Source: Micromonospora yangpuensis
Lineage (GTDB): Bacteria > Actinomycetota > Actinomycetes > Mycobacteriales > Micromonosporaceae
NCBI RefSeq assembly: GCF_900091615.1
Contig: NZ_FMIA01000002.1
Coordinates: forward strand, 4,650,001 to 4,714,000
Length of the DNA stretch: 64,000 bases
Reading direction: 5' to 3'
The notes below the pieces were generated by a model. The model was not told the DNA's origin, made no database searches, and worked only from the letters and a program-made list of their open reading frames with translations. Below, piece by piece: positions 51,589 to 59,608 of this stretch; position 1 is the first letter of the stretch, and every line of letters begins with the position of its first letter. The translations under genes and the position numbers were made by a program.

Positions 51589-51828
51589 ATGACGGGCTAC
51601 GTTCCGACCTTTCGCGTGATCATCGAGGACATCCGCAGGAGCGTGGCGACCGGGCAGCTCAAGGAGGGCGACAAGCTGCCGTCCCTACCGGAACTGGTCG
51701 AGAGGTACGAGTGCTCAGTGGGCACGGTCCGCCGCGCGATCGAGTTCCTCCAGATCACCGGCGAGCTACAGAGCCGGCAGGGCAAAGGCACCTACGTCAC
51801 CGGCCGAACGTCACCCACCCAGGGCTGA
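51589..51828 (+). CDS. Small GntR-family regulator
   Basis: This 79-residue protein is a lone winged helix: FRVIIEDIRRSVATGQLKEGD then CSVGTVRRAIEFLQITGELQS and the wing QGKGTYV. It resembles the one at 34859-35086 in size and lack of effector domain. The ATG at 51589 lies at the edge of an AT-rich run (TCGAATAGATTC), so the gene is probably leaderless. The stretch 51829-51997 after it contains no gene. Confidence 0.82.
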   Translation: MTGYVPTFRVIIEDIRRSVATGQLKEGDKLPSLPELVERYECSVGTVRRAIEFLQITGELQSRQGKGTYVTGRTSPTQG

Positions 51829-51997
51829 CCCGATGTCCCAGCGTCGAGGCCCCAGCCCTCAAGGTCGGACAGAATCCAGGAAATGGTGGCCTCGGGCCGC
51901 CCGGACCCCACCACTTCCACGATCCTGCGCCATCGCCCGAGTTAGGGACGGGGTGGCGAGATCGGGGGCGGTAGCGCTCGCTTACCTCGGTGGCACG

Positions 51998-52053
51998 ATA
52001 GATCTTGGAAACGGGAGGCCCCGATGGAGGGGCCATTTCCCTCCAAGATCTAT
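51998..52053. repeat. Palindromic element, ATCTTGGA family, copy 3
   Basis: Perfect 12-base outer arms (ATAGATCTTGGA, complement at 52042-52053) enclose GGCCCC (52017-52022) pairing with GGGGCC (52029-52034). The architecture is the same as at 1297-1352. Confidence 0.85.
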
Positions 52054-52121
52054 TACGCTGGCCCGTCCTCTCCGCCCGGTGCGGCCCCAGTCTGGCGGGT
52101 GCCGTGCGGATGGGTTCCGGC

Positions 52122-52172
52122 AAGAAGGGAACCCTTCTATACCGAAGGCGTTAAGAAGGGGCCCTTCCTTAC
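52122..52172 (-). repeat. 55-bp interspersed repeat, copy 8 (inverted), coding
   Basis: On the minus strand: GTAAGGAAGGGGCCCTTCTT, AACGCCTTCGGTATAGAAGG, and a C-rich arm. Its TAG at 52137-52139 is the stop codon of the mannosyltransferase gene, and its head encodes the last residues VRKGPFLTPSV. Confidence 0.93.
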
Positions 52173-53819
52173 CCGGGGGCGGCGGGTTGCCCAGACCAGG
52201 CCGGCGAGCACCAGGACGGTCATCGCTACGGCGCCGGGGGCCTTGGTGTACCGGGCCAGCGTGGTGCCGTCGGGCAGGGTGAGGAAGCACGCCACTGCGG
52301 CCGGCAGCACGAACCAGGTGGTCCGGGTCGCCACCACGGCGAGCACCGCCAGCGGCCAGGTGGCGTACCAGGGGTGGAAGACCGGAGCCAGGACGACCGT
52401 GGCGGCCAACGCCAGCCCCGCCCCGAGCAGCGCCAGCCGGGCCCGCGTCACGTCGCGCGGGACCGTCGCCCGGTCCCGGCTCGACCGTTGCGGCACGGCA
52501 CCCGACCGGCCGCCGTCCGCATCTGGCCGGGCCGCAACGGCACCCCGCCGCCCGCCCTCGCCCCGCCGCCGGTTCTTGCCCCGCTGCCGACCCTCGCCCG
52601 GCCGCCCGCTCTCGCCCGGCCGCCCGCCCTCACCCCGCCGCCGGTCCTCGCCCCGCTGTCCACCGCTGTCCAGCCGGCGCAGCGAGCGCCAGGCCCGCCA
52701 CCAGAGGCCGATCAGGAACGCGGCGAGCAGGAGCATCGCCACGAACCGGGTCACCGGCACCGCGCCGGCCGCAGCCCCGGCGGCCTCCAGGCCGTAGTCG
52801 ATCACGAAACCGATCGCGGTCGGCGGGGACGTCCACTGCTCGGAGTCGCCGCTGCGCGCCAGCCCGGCCACCCAGCCCAGGCCGAGCCCGGTCAGCAGGG
52901 AGATGCCGACCAGGGTGGCCAGCACCCCGGCGGCCAGCCGGCCACCGTCGCGCAGCAGCGCCCGCCAGGTGTACCGGCCCCCGACGGCGGCGAGCGCGGC
53001 GAACGGCAGCACCACCAGGGCGGTCGCCTTCACCGCCACCGCCAGCCCGAGCAGCACCCCGGCGGCCAGCAGCGGGACCGGCCGACCGGGGCGGCGGACC
53101 AGCACCAGCAGGCCGGCCAGGAGCAGGCCGACCAGGACCGCGTCGTTGTGTGCGCCGGCCACCAGGTGTACGCCGACCAGCGGGCTGGCCAGCGCCAGCC
53201 AGGCCGCCCGTCGGGTGGGCACGCCGGCGGACCGGGCCAGGCCAGGCAGGCAACGCGCGGCCAGCAACACCCCGACCACGGCCAACACCCGCAGGCCCAC
53301 GAGTACGCCGACCAGGCCGCCGCCGAGGGTGGCCGCCGCCGCGAGGAGCAGGAAGAACGGGCCGTACGGTGCGGGGGTGTCCCGCCAGATCGGGGCGACC
53401 GAGTCGAGCCACGGACAGCCGGCCGCCGCCACCCCTGTCGTGTACGGGTCGTGCCCGGCGGCGTACGCCCAGCCCTGGCAGGCGTACGAGTAGATGTCCC
53501 GGCTGGCCAACGGCGGCGCGAACAGCAGCGGTACGAGCCAGAGCCCGGCGGTGCGGTACGCCCACCCGGTCGACGGCGCCCCCTCCCGCAGTGACCACCA
53601 GGCGCCGACCAGCAGTACGGTGCCGGCCGCCCAGCAGCCCACCGCCGCCCAGCCGGCCGGTGTGCCGACGGGTCCCGGCGGTGGTGGACCGGGCAACGCA
53701 CCGCCCAGCCAACCGGCACCGGTCAGCAGCACCGCCCCTGCCAGCCCGACCCAACGCGCCGACCGGGCCCGAGCCGACCGGGCCCGACCGGCCGTCGGCG
53801 GACCGGGGTCGGTGCTCAC
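52137..53819 (-). CDS. MptA/B-type polyprenol-phosphomannose mannosyltransferase
   Basis: This 560-residue protein has about twelve transmembrane helices and the MptA/B-type external loop SRDIYSYACQGWAYAAGHDP followed by WRDTPAPYGPFF, near residues 100-150. Such enzymes add alpha-1,6-mannose to lipoglycans using polyprenyl phosphomannose. A basic repeat-rich cytosolic loop (GRPGESGRPGEG) lies near residue 405. The GTG at 53819 overlaps the stop of the XRE-cupin gene upstream (GTGA). The last eleven residues and the stop codon come from an inverted 55-bp repeat, so the native C-terminus has been replaced. A paralogue lies at 56232-57671. Confidence 0.83.
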   Translation of the reverse strand: MSTDPGPPTAGRARSARARSARWVGLAGAVLLTGAGWLGGALPGPPPPGPVGTPAGWAAVGCWAAGTVLLVGAWWSLREGAPSTGWAYRTAGLWLVPLLFAPPLASRDIYSYACQGWAYAAGHDPYTTGVAAAGCPWLDSVAPIWRDTPAPYGPFFLLLAAAATLGGGLVGVLVGLRVLAVVGVLLAARCLPGLARSAGVPTRRAAWLALASPLVGVHLVAGAHNDAVLVGLLLAGLLVLVRRPGRPVPLLAAGVLLGLAVAVKATALVVLPFAALAAVGGRYTWRALLRDGGRLAAGVLATLVGISLLTGLGLGWVAGLARSGDSEQWTSPPTAIGFVIDYGLEAAGAAAGAVPVTRFVAMLLLAAFLIGLWWRAWRSLRRLDSGGQRGEDRRRGEGGRPGESGRPGEGRQRGKNRRRGEGGRRGAVAARPDADGGRSGAVPQRSSRDRATVPRDVTRARLALLGAGLALAATVVLAPVFHPWYATWPLAVLAVVATRTTWFVLPAAVACFLTLPDGTTLARYTKAPGAVAMTVLVLAGLVWATRRPRVRKGPFLTPSV

Positions 53820-54412
53820 CGGCGGGGTGTGGGCGCGGGGCGGGCGCGGACGTGCAGCCGCTCCCCCTGCGGCCCGAACAGGCTGAGGATCTCCAGCGGT
53901 TCGTCGTACGGGTTGCCGAACCAGTGCGGGGTACGGGTGTCGAACTCGGCGACCTCCCCCTCGGTCAGGACCAGCTCGTGCTGGCCCAGCCGCAGGCGGC
54001 ACCGACCGGCCAGCACGTACAGCCACTCGTACCCCTCGTGCACCTGCTGTTCGACCTCGCCCATCCCCGACCGGGCCGGGTAGATCATCTTGTAAGCCTG
54101 CACTCCGCCGGGGCGACGGGTCAGCGGCAGGATGGTCACCCCGTGCCGGCGGATGGCCCGGGGTCGTACCCGGGGGTCGCCGGTGTCCGGGGCGCCTACC
54201 AGGTCGTCCAGCGGCACCCGGTGGAACCGGGCCAGCGGCAGCAGCAGTTCGAGGGTGGGCCGCCGCCCTCCGGACTCCAGCCGGGAGAGCGTGCTTACCG
54301 AGATCCCGGTGGCCGCCGCGAGCTGGGTCAGGGTGACGCTCCGCTGCTGGCGCAGGGCCCGCAGGCGCGGCCCGACCGCCACCAGCACCTCGTCCGAATC
54401 AGTTTCGTCCAC
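53816..54412 (-). CDS. XRE-family regulator with cupin domain
   Basis: This 198-residue regulator has an N-terminal HTH ([20 protein letters not shown], residues 28-47) and a C-terminal cupin (HEGYEWLYVLAGRCRLRLG near residue 123, then FDTRTPHWFGNP), the PuuR/MqnR-like class that senses small molecules. It is divergent from the TrxR-methyltransferase gene across 95 bases that contain TTGCC-n5-GGCAA, a likely operator. The stop overlaps the start of the mannosyltransferase gene. Confidence 0.88.
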   Translation of the reverse strand: MDETDSDEVLVAVGPRLRALRQQRSVTLTQLAAATGISVSTLSRLESGGRRPTLELLLPLARFHRVPLDDLVGAPDTGDPRVRPRAIRRHGVTILPLTRRPGGVQAYKMIYPARSGMGEVEQQVHEGYEWLYVLAGRCRLRLGQHELVLTEGEVAEFDTRTPHWFGNPYDEPLEILSLFGPQGERLHVRARPAPTPRR

Positions 54413-54422
54413 CCTTGGGAGT

Positions 54423-54437
54423 TTGCCATCCCGGCAA
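54423..54437. promoter_or_regulatory. Candidate operator TTGCC-n5-GGCAA
   Basis: The inverted repeat TTGCCATCCCGGCAA lies 10 bases upstream of the XRE-cupin start and 70 bases from the divergent gene, where an autoregulator would bind. Confidence 0.45.
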
Positions 54438-54507
54438 CTTTCTTTGTCATTCCATCGGTAATCAGCGCAGGATCCACCGCAGTGATACCGAGGTGAGGGA
54501 GACAGCG

Positions 54508-56127
54508 ATGCGAGACGGGTACGACGTGGTGGTGATAGGTGGTGGGGCGGCCGGGCTCAGCGGCGCGCTGGCCCTGGGCCGGTCCCGCCGGTCGGTGCTG
54601 GTGGTGGACGACGGTACGCCGCGCAACGCCACCGCCGGCCGGATGCAGAACGTCCTGACCAACGACGGGGTGCCGCCGGCCGAGCTGTCCGCCACCGGGA
54701 GGGCCGAGGTGGCCCGGTACGGCGTCGAGCTGGTCGACGCCACGGTGGTCTCGGCCGTCCGGAGCGACCCTCCGACGGGTGGGATCGGGTTCACCGTGGC
54801 GCTGGCCGACGGACGGTCGGTGGCCGCCCGGCGGCTGCTGCTCACCACCGGGCTGGTCGACGAGCTGCCCGAGGTGGTCGGGTTGGCCGGGCGGTGGGGC
54901 CGGGACGTGCTGCACTGCCCGTACTCTCATGGTTGGGAGGTCCGGGACAGCGCGGTCGGCATCCTCGCCACCGGGCCGACCGCCGCGCACCAGGCGTTGT
55001 TGTTCCGGCAGCTCACCGACGACGTGGTGTTGTTCACGCACACCGGGCCGGCGTTGTCGCCGACCGACGCCGAACGGCTCGCCGCCCGGGGGGTCACGGT
55101 CGTCACCGGTGAGGTCACCGAGGTGGTGGTGACCGACGACCGGCTCACCGGCGTCCGGCTGGCCTCCGGCGAGGTGGTCGCCCGGCAGGCCCTGGCGGTT
55201 ACTCCCCGGCTGCGGGCCCGCGCCGACCTGCTCGCCGGGCTCGGCCTGGCTCCCGAGGAGTTCGAGGTGGCCGGCACGGTCTTCGGCGACCGGGTACCGG
55301 CCGATCCCCGGGGGGCGACCGCGCTGCCCGGGGTCTGGGTGGCCGGGAACGTGACCGATCCGGTCGCGACGGTGACCGTCGCCATCGCGGCGGGTACCAC
55401 GGTCGGCGGGCAGCTCAACGCGGACCTGGTCACCGAGGACACCGACCGCGCCGTGGCCCGGAGGAACGCCGCCGCCCAGGAGGACGCGGCGGGGGCAATC
55501 GATCCGGAGACCGCGCGGTACTGGGACGCGCTCTACGCCGAGCAGAAGCGGCGGTGGAGCGGGAAGCCCAACGTCCGGTTGGTCGAGGAGGCGGCGGAGC
55601 TGCCGGCCGGTACCGCGTTGGACCTGGGTTGCGGGGAGGGCGCCGACGCGATCTGGCTGGCCCGGCGGGGCTGGCGGGTGACGGCGGTCGACGTGTCGAT
55701 CACCGCGCTGCGACGCTCGGCAGCCGAGGCCGTACGGGCCGGGGTGGCCGATCTGATCGACTTCCAGCGGCACGACCTGGACCGGACCTTCCCGGCGGGC
55801 GAGTTCGACCTGGTGAGCGCCCAGTTCCTGCAGACACCGCTGGAGTTCTCCCGCCAGCGGGTGCTGCGCGCCGCCGCGCGGGCGGTGGCCCCGGGTGGGC
55901 GGCTGTTGGTCGTCGAGCACGGCGCGTTCCCGCCGTGGGCCCGGGGACACCATCCGGAGCACCGGTTCCTGACCCCGGAGGAGATCCTGGCGCTGCTCGA
56001 CCTGGACCCGGCCGACTGGGTGACCGAACGGCTGGACGCACCGTCGCGGGAGGCCACCGGTGCGGACGGTGAAACCGGCACCCTGCTCGACTCCCGGGTG
56101 CTGGTCCGCCGGAGGGGCCCGGCCTGA
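54508..56127 (+). CDS. Thioredoxin reductase-like protein fused to a SAM methyltransferase
   Basis: This 539-residue protein is a fusion. Residues 1 to about 315 are a two-dinucleotide-binding flavoprotein: FAD motif VVIGGGAAGLSGALAL (residue 9), NAD-type region GILATGPTAAHQALL (151) and GVWVAGNVTDP (275). The active-site CxxC is reduced to CPYS (Cys137, Ser140), so disulfide reduction by the usual route is doubtful. Residues about 335-539 are a class I methyltransferase (LDLGCGEGADAIWLARRGW at 371). GAGGGAGA precedes the ATG at 54508. The divergent XRE-cupin gene probably regulates it. Similar fusions occur in actinobacteria, with unknown substrate. Confidence 0.85.
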   Translation: MRDGYDVVVIGGGAAGLSGALALGRSRRSVLVVDDGTPRNATAGRMQNVLTNDGVPPAELSATGRAEVARYGVELVDATVVSAVRSDPPTGGIGFTVALADGRSVAARRLLLTTGLVDELPEVVGLAGRWGRDVLHCPYSHGWEVRDSAVGILATGPTAAHQALLFRQLTDDVVLFTHTGPALSPTDAERLAARGVTVVTGEVTEVVVTDDRLTGVRLASGEVVARQALAVTPRLRARADLLAGLGLAPEEFEVAGTVFGDRVPADPRGATALPGVWVAGNVTDPVATVTVAIAAGTTVGGQLNADLVTEDTDRAVARRNAAAQEDAAGAIDPETARYWDALYAEQKRRWSGKPNVRLVEEAAELPAGTALDLGCGEGADAIWLARRGWRVTAVDVSITALRRSAAEAVRAGVADLIDFQRHDLDRTFPAGEFDLVSAQFLQTPLEFSRQRVLRAAARAVAPGGRLLVVEHGAFPPWARGHHPEHRFLTPEEILALLDLDPADWVTERLDAPSREATGADGETGTLLDSRVLVRRRGPA

Positions 56128-56163
56128 CCCGGCCCCACGCCGGCCAGGCAACGCTCCGCCCGG

Positions 56164-56202
56164 GCACTCCGCCCAGGCACTCCGCCCAGGCACTCCGCCC
56201 GG
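56164..56202. repeat. 13-base tandem repeat GCACTCCGCCCAG
   Basis: Three copies start at 56164, 56177 and 56190, flanked by degenerate copies, between the fusion gene and the convergent mannosyltransferase gene. Confidence 0.85.
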
Positions 56203-56231
56203 GCAACGCCGGCCAGCGGAGCGGGCAGGGG

Positions 56232-57671
56232 TCAGGACGGGGTGGCCGGTTCGGCCCGGCGTCGGTCCTCGACGCGCTGCCGGTCCTCGGCGCGGAACAT
56301 CCGTACCAGCGCGACCGCGCCGAGGATCAGCGCCAGCGTCATCAGCGGCGCTCCCGGGATCTTGGTGTACCGGGCCAGCCCGATCCCGTCGGGCAGGATC
56401 ATGAAAAGACTGACCAGCGCCACCAGGGCGGCCCAGTTCGACCGGACGGTGGTCGCGGCGATCACCGCCAGCGGCCACGTCCAGTACCAGGGGTGCACCA
56501 CCGAGGCCAGTGCCACGGTGACCGCCAGGGCCAGGCCGGCGTAGCGCAGCGGGTCCTGGTGCCAGGCCCGGAACCACATCCACACCAGCGTGCCGGCCAG
56601 CAGCACCACGCCGACCCCCCGGGCGGCCGGGATGGCGTCGATGCTCGCCCCGAAGAGCTGGGCCACCGAGTTGACGGTCTGCCCGACGGCCGTCGGCGGT
56701 GAGGTCCAGGCGACGGCGACGCCACCGGTGGTCAGCCCGCCGATCCAGCCGAAGTCCAGCCCACCGCCGAAGGTGATGCCGACCATGGTGGCGGCGGCCC
56801 CGAGCGCCACCGGAAGCCCGTCCCGGAACAGCGCACGGAGGGTGATCGGGCCGGCGACCGCGGCGAGCACAGCGAACGGCACCACCACCACCGAGGTGAC
56901 CTTGACCGCGACGGCCAGCCCGAGCAGCACGCCGCCGCCGAGCAGCGGCCACCGTCGTCCCCGGTTGCTGGCCACCACCGCCAGGCCGCCGACCAGGGGG
57001 GCGATCATCAGCGAGTCGTTGTGTGGGCCGCCGACCAGGTGGATCGCGACCAGCGGGCAGGCCAGCACCAGCCAGAGCGCCCGCCCCACCGGTACGCCGC
57101 AGCGGCGGGCCAACGGCGGCACGGCGTACGCGGTGGCCACCACCCCGAGCAGGCAGAGCACCCGGAAGATCACGATGCTGGCGGTCAGCGAGTCGGTGAT
57201 CCCGACCACCGCCCCGGCGATGATCACGAAGAGCGGTCCGTACGGGGCGGGGGTGTCCCGCCAGATGTAGGACATGGTCTCCAGCCAGGGGCAGGGCAGC
57301 GCGGAGACCCCCTGCTCGTACGGGCTGATCCCGTTGATGAAACTGGCCCCCTGGCAGGCGTACGCGTAGACGTCGCGGCTGCCGAACGGCGGCGCGACCG
57401 CCATCGGCAACACCCACAGCGCGGCGGTGACCAGCACCCAGCGCGGCGACAGCTCCCGGTTGCGCAGCGACCACCAGGCCCAGGCCAACAGGCCGGTACC
57501 GACCAGCCAGGCGATCAGGACCAGCGGGCCGTACCGGGCCTGCCAGATGACGACCGGCGAGCTGCGCAGCGGCGCCGACGGCAGCGCGCCGCCGAGGAAC
57601 GCCGAGAGCGCGAGCAGGACGGAGCCGGCCAGGCCGGTCCAGCGTACGAGGTGGTGAGGCACACCCGTCAT
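56232..57671 (-). CDS. MptA/B-type mannosyltransferase, second copy
   Basis: This 479-residue paralogue of the enzyme at 52137-53819 has the same external motifs, SRDVYAYACQGASFINGISP and WRDTPAPYGPLF near residues 98-150, and about eleven membrane helices. It keeps a natural C-terminus (EDRQRVEDRRRAEPATPS). The start is the ATG at 57671; a longer frame to 58052 is not supported. The two genes bracket the XRE-cupin / fusion gene pair. Both probably act in envelope lipoglycan or mannan synthesis. Confidence 0.83.
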   Translation of the reverse strand: MTGVPHHLVRWTGLAGSVLLALSAFLGGALPSAPLRSSPVVIWQARYGPLVLIAWLVGTGLLAWAWWSLRNRELSPRWVLVTAALWVLPMAVAPPFGSRDVYAYACQGASFINGISPYEQGVSALPCPWLETMSYIWRDTPAPYGPLFVIIAGAVVGITDSLTASIVIFRVLCLLGVVATAYAVPPLARRCGVPVGRALWLVLACPLVAIHLVGGPHNDSLMIAPLVGGLAVVASNRGRRWPLLGGGVLLGLAVAVKVTSVVVVPFAVLAAVAGPITLRALFRDGLPVALGAAATMVGITFGGGLDFGWIGGLTTGGVAVAWTSPPTAVGQTVNSVAQLFGASIDAIPAARGVGVVLLAGTLVWMWFRAWHQDPLRYAGLALAVTVALASVVHPWYWTWPLAVIAATTVRSNWAALVALVSLFMILPDGIGLARYTKIPGAPLMTLALILGAVALVRMFRAEDRQRVEDRRRAEPATPS

Positions 57672-57775
57672 GCTGCCAGCTACGCCGGCGGCGGTGTCGA
57701 GGTGGGCGTACGCCACCGGGCCGGCACCGGCCGGACGGCCCCGACGGGCAGCCCCGGCCGGCCCGGGTACGCCGG

Positions 57776-59608
57776 TCAGGGGTGCGCCGGTCGGCAGTGG
57801 CCGGTCGGGCGGAGGGCGCTGCTCAGCTCGTACTCTCCGGTCGTGGGGGCGCGGACCGTCACCGACGACGCGTCGCCGGGGGCCACGCAGCCGGCCGGAC
57901 CGGACAGGCTCAGCCAGCGCGACCATCGTACCCGGACGGTCACCTCGCCCGGGGTGTCCACGGTGAACCGGACCGCGGCCTGGTCGGCGGAGAGCAGCCG
58001 GCCGGGCGCGGCGACCAGCGGCGTCGGGTCGACCACCGCGTAGAGCCGCCACGTCGGGTCACGCCACACCTCCCGCAGGTACGGCAGGTCACCCTTGATC
58101 AGCGCCGCCTCGGTACGCCCCCACCGGTCCGGTGGGCTGTCCGGGGCGAGCGCCACATGGCTCACCGCCTCCCGGCGCAGCCATTCGGCGTACCGGTCGG
58201 CGGTCAGCTCGCCTGCGTAGAAGATCGCGTTACGGTCGCTGTCGACCTGGCGTTCCCAGCCCCGGGCGAGCGGGACCTCCGGCGGCAGGTACGTCGACTC
58301 CCAGTGGTCGCGCAGCGGCACCACCTCGATCCGGCCGACCGGCTGGCGGCGGGCCAACTCGTCGACCAGCGGCTGGTAGAACCGGGCGGAGGTCTCCACC
58401 GAGCCGGCCCGGCCGAGGTCGTCGAGCATCACCGGCGGCTGCCACCACACCAGCGCGGCCAGCAGGGCGGCCAACCAGACCGGCGAGCGGGCACCGCCCC
58501 GCCCCAGCCGGGGCGGCAGCACGGCGAACGCGGCAACCAGCGGCACCGCGAAGAGCATCGTCAACCGCAGCGAGTTGGAGCCGATCGGACTCGGCAGGTG
58601 GTAGGCGGCGACCAGCAGCAACACGGTCAGCAGCGCGCCGATCCGCAGCACCCGGAGCCGGCGGGGCAGCACGAGGAGGACGACCACCGCCAGCGCCACG
58701 TTCGCCTTCATCGACTCGACCGAGAACGGCTGGGTGCCGCCGTTGCCGAACAGCAGGGCCATCGGCACCAGTGCCAGCGCGGGCGCCAGGCAGAGCACCA
58801 GGCTCTCCGCCAACGGCCGGTCGCTCCACCAGCCACCCACCAGCCGCCTGCCCGGCGACCCGGCCGGCTGCCCGGCCGGCCGGCCCATGCCAGCCCGGTC
58901 CACGTCGGCCGGATGCGCGTCGTCCTGATCCGCGTCGGCCGGATGCGCGTCGTCCTGATCCGCGTCGTCCTGATGCGCGTCGGTCGCACGTGCTGGCGGC
59001 GGGTCGGCGCGGCGCAGGCCGGCCAGCAGGATCGCCCCGCCGGCCAGGCCGACGAAGAGCCCGGCGACCGGGCTGGCCCAGGTCGCGGTGGCGGCCAGCA
59101 GCGCCGCCAGGGCCAACCTGAGCAGCCGGCCGGGACGCTCCGCCGAGATCGCGCAGAGCGCCAGCAGACCCAGTGCCAGTCCGACGGCGAAGGTGATCCG
59201 GCCGCTGACCAGGTTGCCGACCAGCACGACCGCGCCCAGTACGCCGCCGAGTACCGGCCGCGGGGCCCGGTGCCGGGCCAGCAGCCACCCGAACGCGGCG
59301 GTGCCGACGAGCGCGGCGAGCACCCCGAGCACCGGTACGCCGAGGGTCGCGCCGAGGCCGGCGGTGAGCAGGCTGTAGCCGAACTGGTTGACCCCGCCGT
59401 ACCAACCGAGGTCGATCGGGAGGTAGCCGTGCCGCTCCACGAAGGCGGCCCGGGCCACCTGGGCGGCCAGGTCGGTGCCCATCGGCGGGGCGGCCAGGAA
59501 CGCCGCGCCCAGCAGCAACGCGACCCCGACCGCCGGCAGCGTCGTTAGGAAGGGGCCCCTGCTATACAGAAAGCGATAAGAGGGGGCCCTTCCTTTCTCG
59601 TTAGGCAT
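57776..59608 (-). CDS. Polytopic membrane protein coupled to glnE, N-terminus encoded by a repeat
   Basis: This 610-residue protein has about ten membrane helices followed by a soluble domain of 200 residues with EVVPLRDHWESTYLPPEVP. It resembles large GT-C-like envelope proteins without clear assignment. The ATG at 59608 overlaps the glnE stop (ATGCCTAA), so translation is coupled. Residues 4-22 (EKGRAPSYRFLYSRGPFLT) are encoded by an inverted 55-bp repeat inserted between glnE and this gene; the first hydrophobic segment starts right after. An Asp/His-rich loop from a 30-base repeat lies near residue 220. No good alternative start is seen before residue 44. Confidence 0.7.
   Translation of the reverse strand: MPNEKGRAPSYRFLYSRGPFLTTLPAVGVALLLGAAFLAAPPMGTDLAAQVARAAFVERHGYLPIDLGWYGGVNQFGYSLLTAGLGATLGVPVLGVLAALVGTAAFGWLLARHRAPRPVLGGVLGAVVLVGNLVSGRITFAVGLALGLLALCAISAERPGRLLRLALAALLAATATWASPVAGLFVGLAGGAILLAGLRRADPPPARATDAHQDDADQDDAHPADADQDDAHPADVDRAGMGRPAGQPAGSPGRRLVGGWWSDRPLAESLVLCLAPALALVPMALLFGNGGTQPFSVESMKANVALAVVVLLVLPRRLRVLRIGALLTVLLLVAAYHLPSPIGSNSLRLTMLFAVPLVAAFAVLPPRLGRGGARSPVWLAALLAALVWWQPPVMLDDLGRAGSVETSARFYQPLVDELARRQPVGRIEVVPLRDHWESTYLPPEVPLARGWERQVDSDRNAIFYAGELTADRYAEWLRREAVSHVALAPDSPPDRWGRTEAALIKGDLPYLREVWRDPTWRLYAVVDPTPLVAAPGRLLSADQAAVRFTVDTPGEVTVRVRWSRWLSLSGPAGCVAPGDASSVTVRAPTTGEYELSSALRPTGHCRPAHP
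58903..58982. repeat. 30-base in-frame tandem repeat coding an Asp-rich loop
   Basis: Units CGTCGGCCGGATGCGCGTCG start at 58903 and 58933 and are followed by a partial third copy. On the minus strand they encode repeated DAHPADADQDD in a loop of the membrane protein. Confidence 0.85.
59544..59596 (-). repeat. 55-bp interspersed repeat, copy 9 (inverted), coding
   Basis: On the minus strand: AAAGGAAGGGCCCCCTCTTA, TCGCTTTCTGTATAGCAGGG, GCCCCTTCCTAAC. It lies directly after glnE and within the first 22 codons of the following membrane-protein gene. The usual TTAACGC core is changed to TTATCGC. Confidence 0.9.

Noticed and set aside
54328..57474. Long minus-strand open frame of over 1000 codons opposite the TrxR-methyltransferase gene
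   Set aside because: It overlaps three well-supported genes and its translation lacks any domain; it is a shadow of G+C bias.
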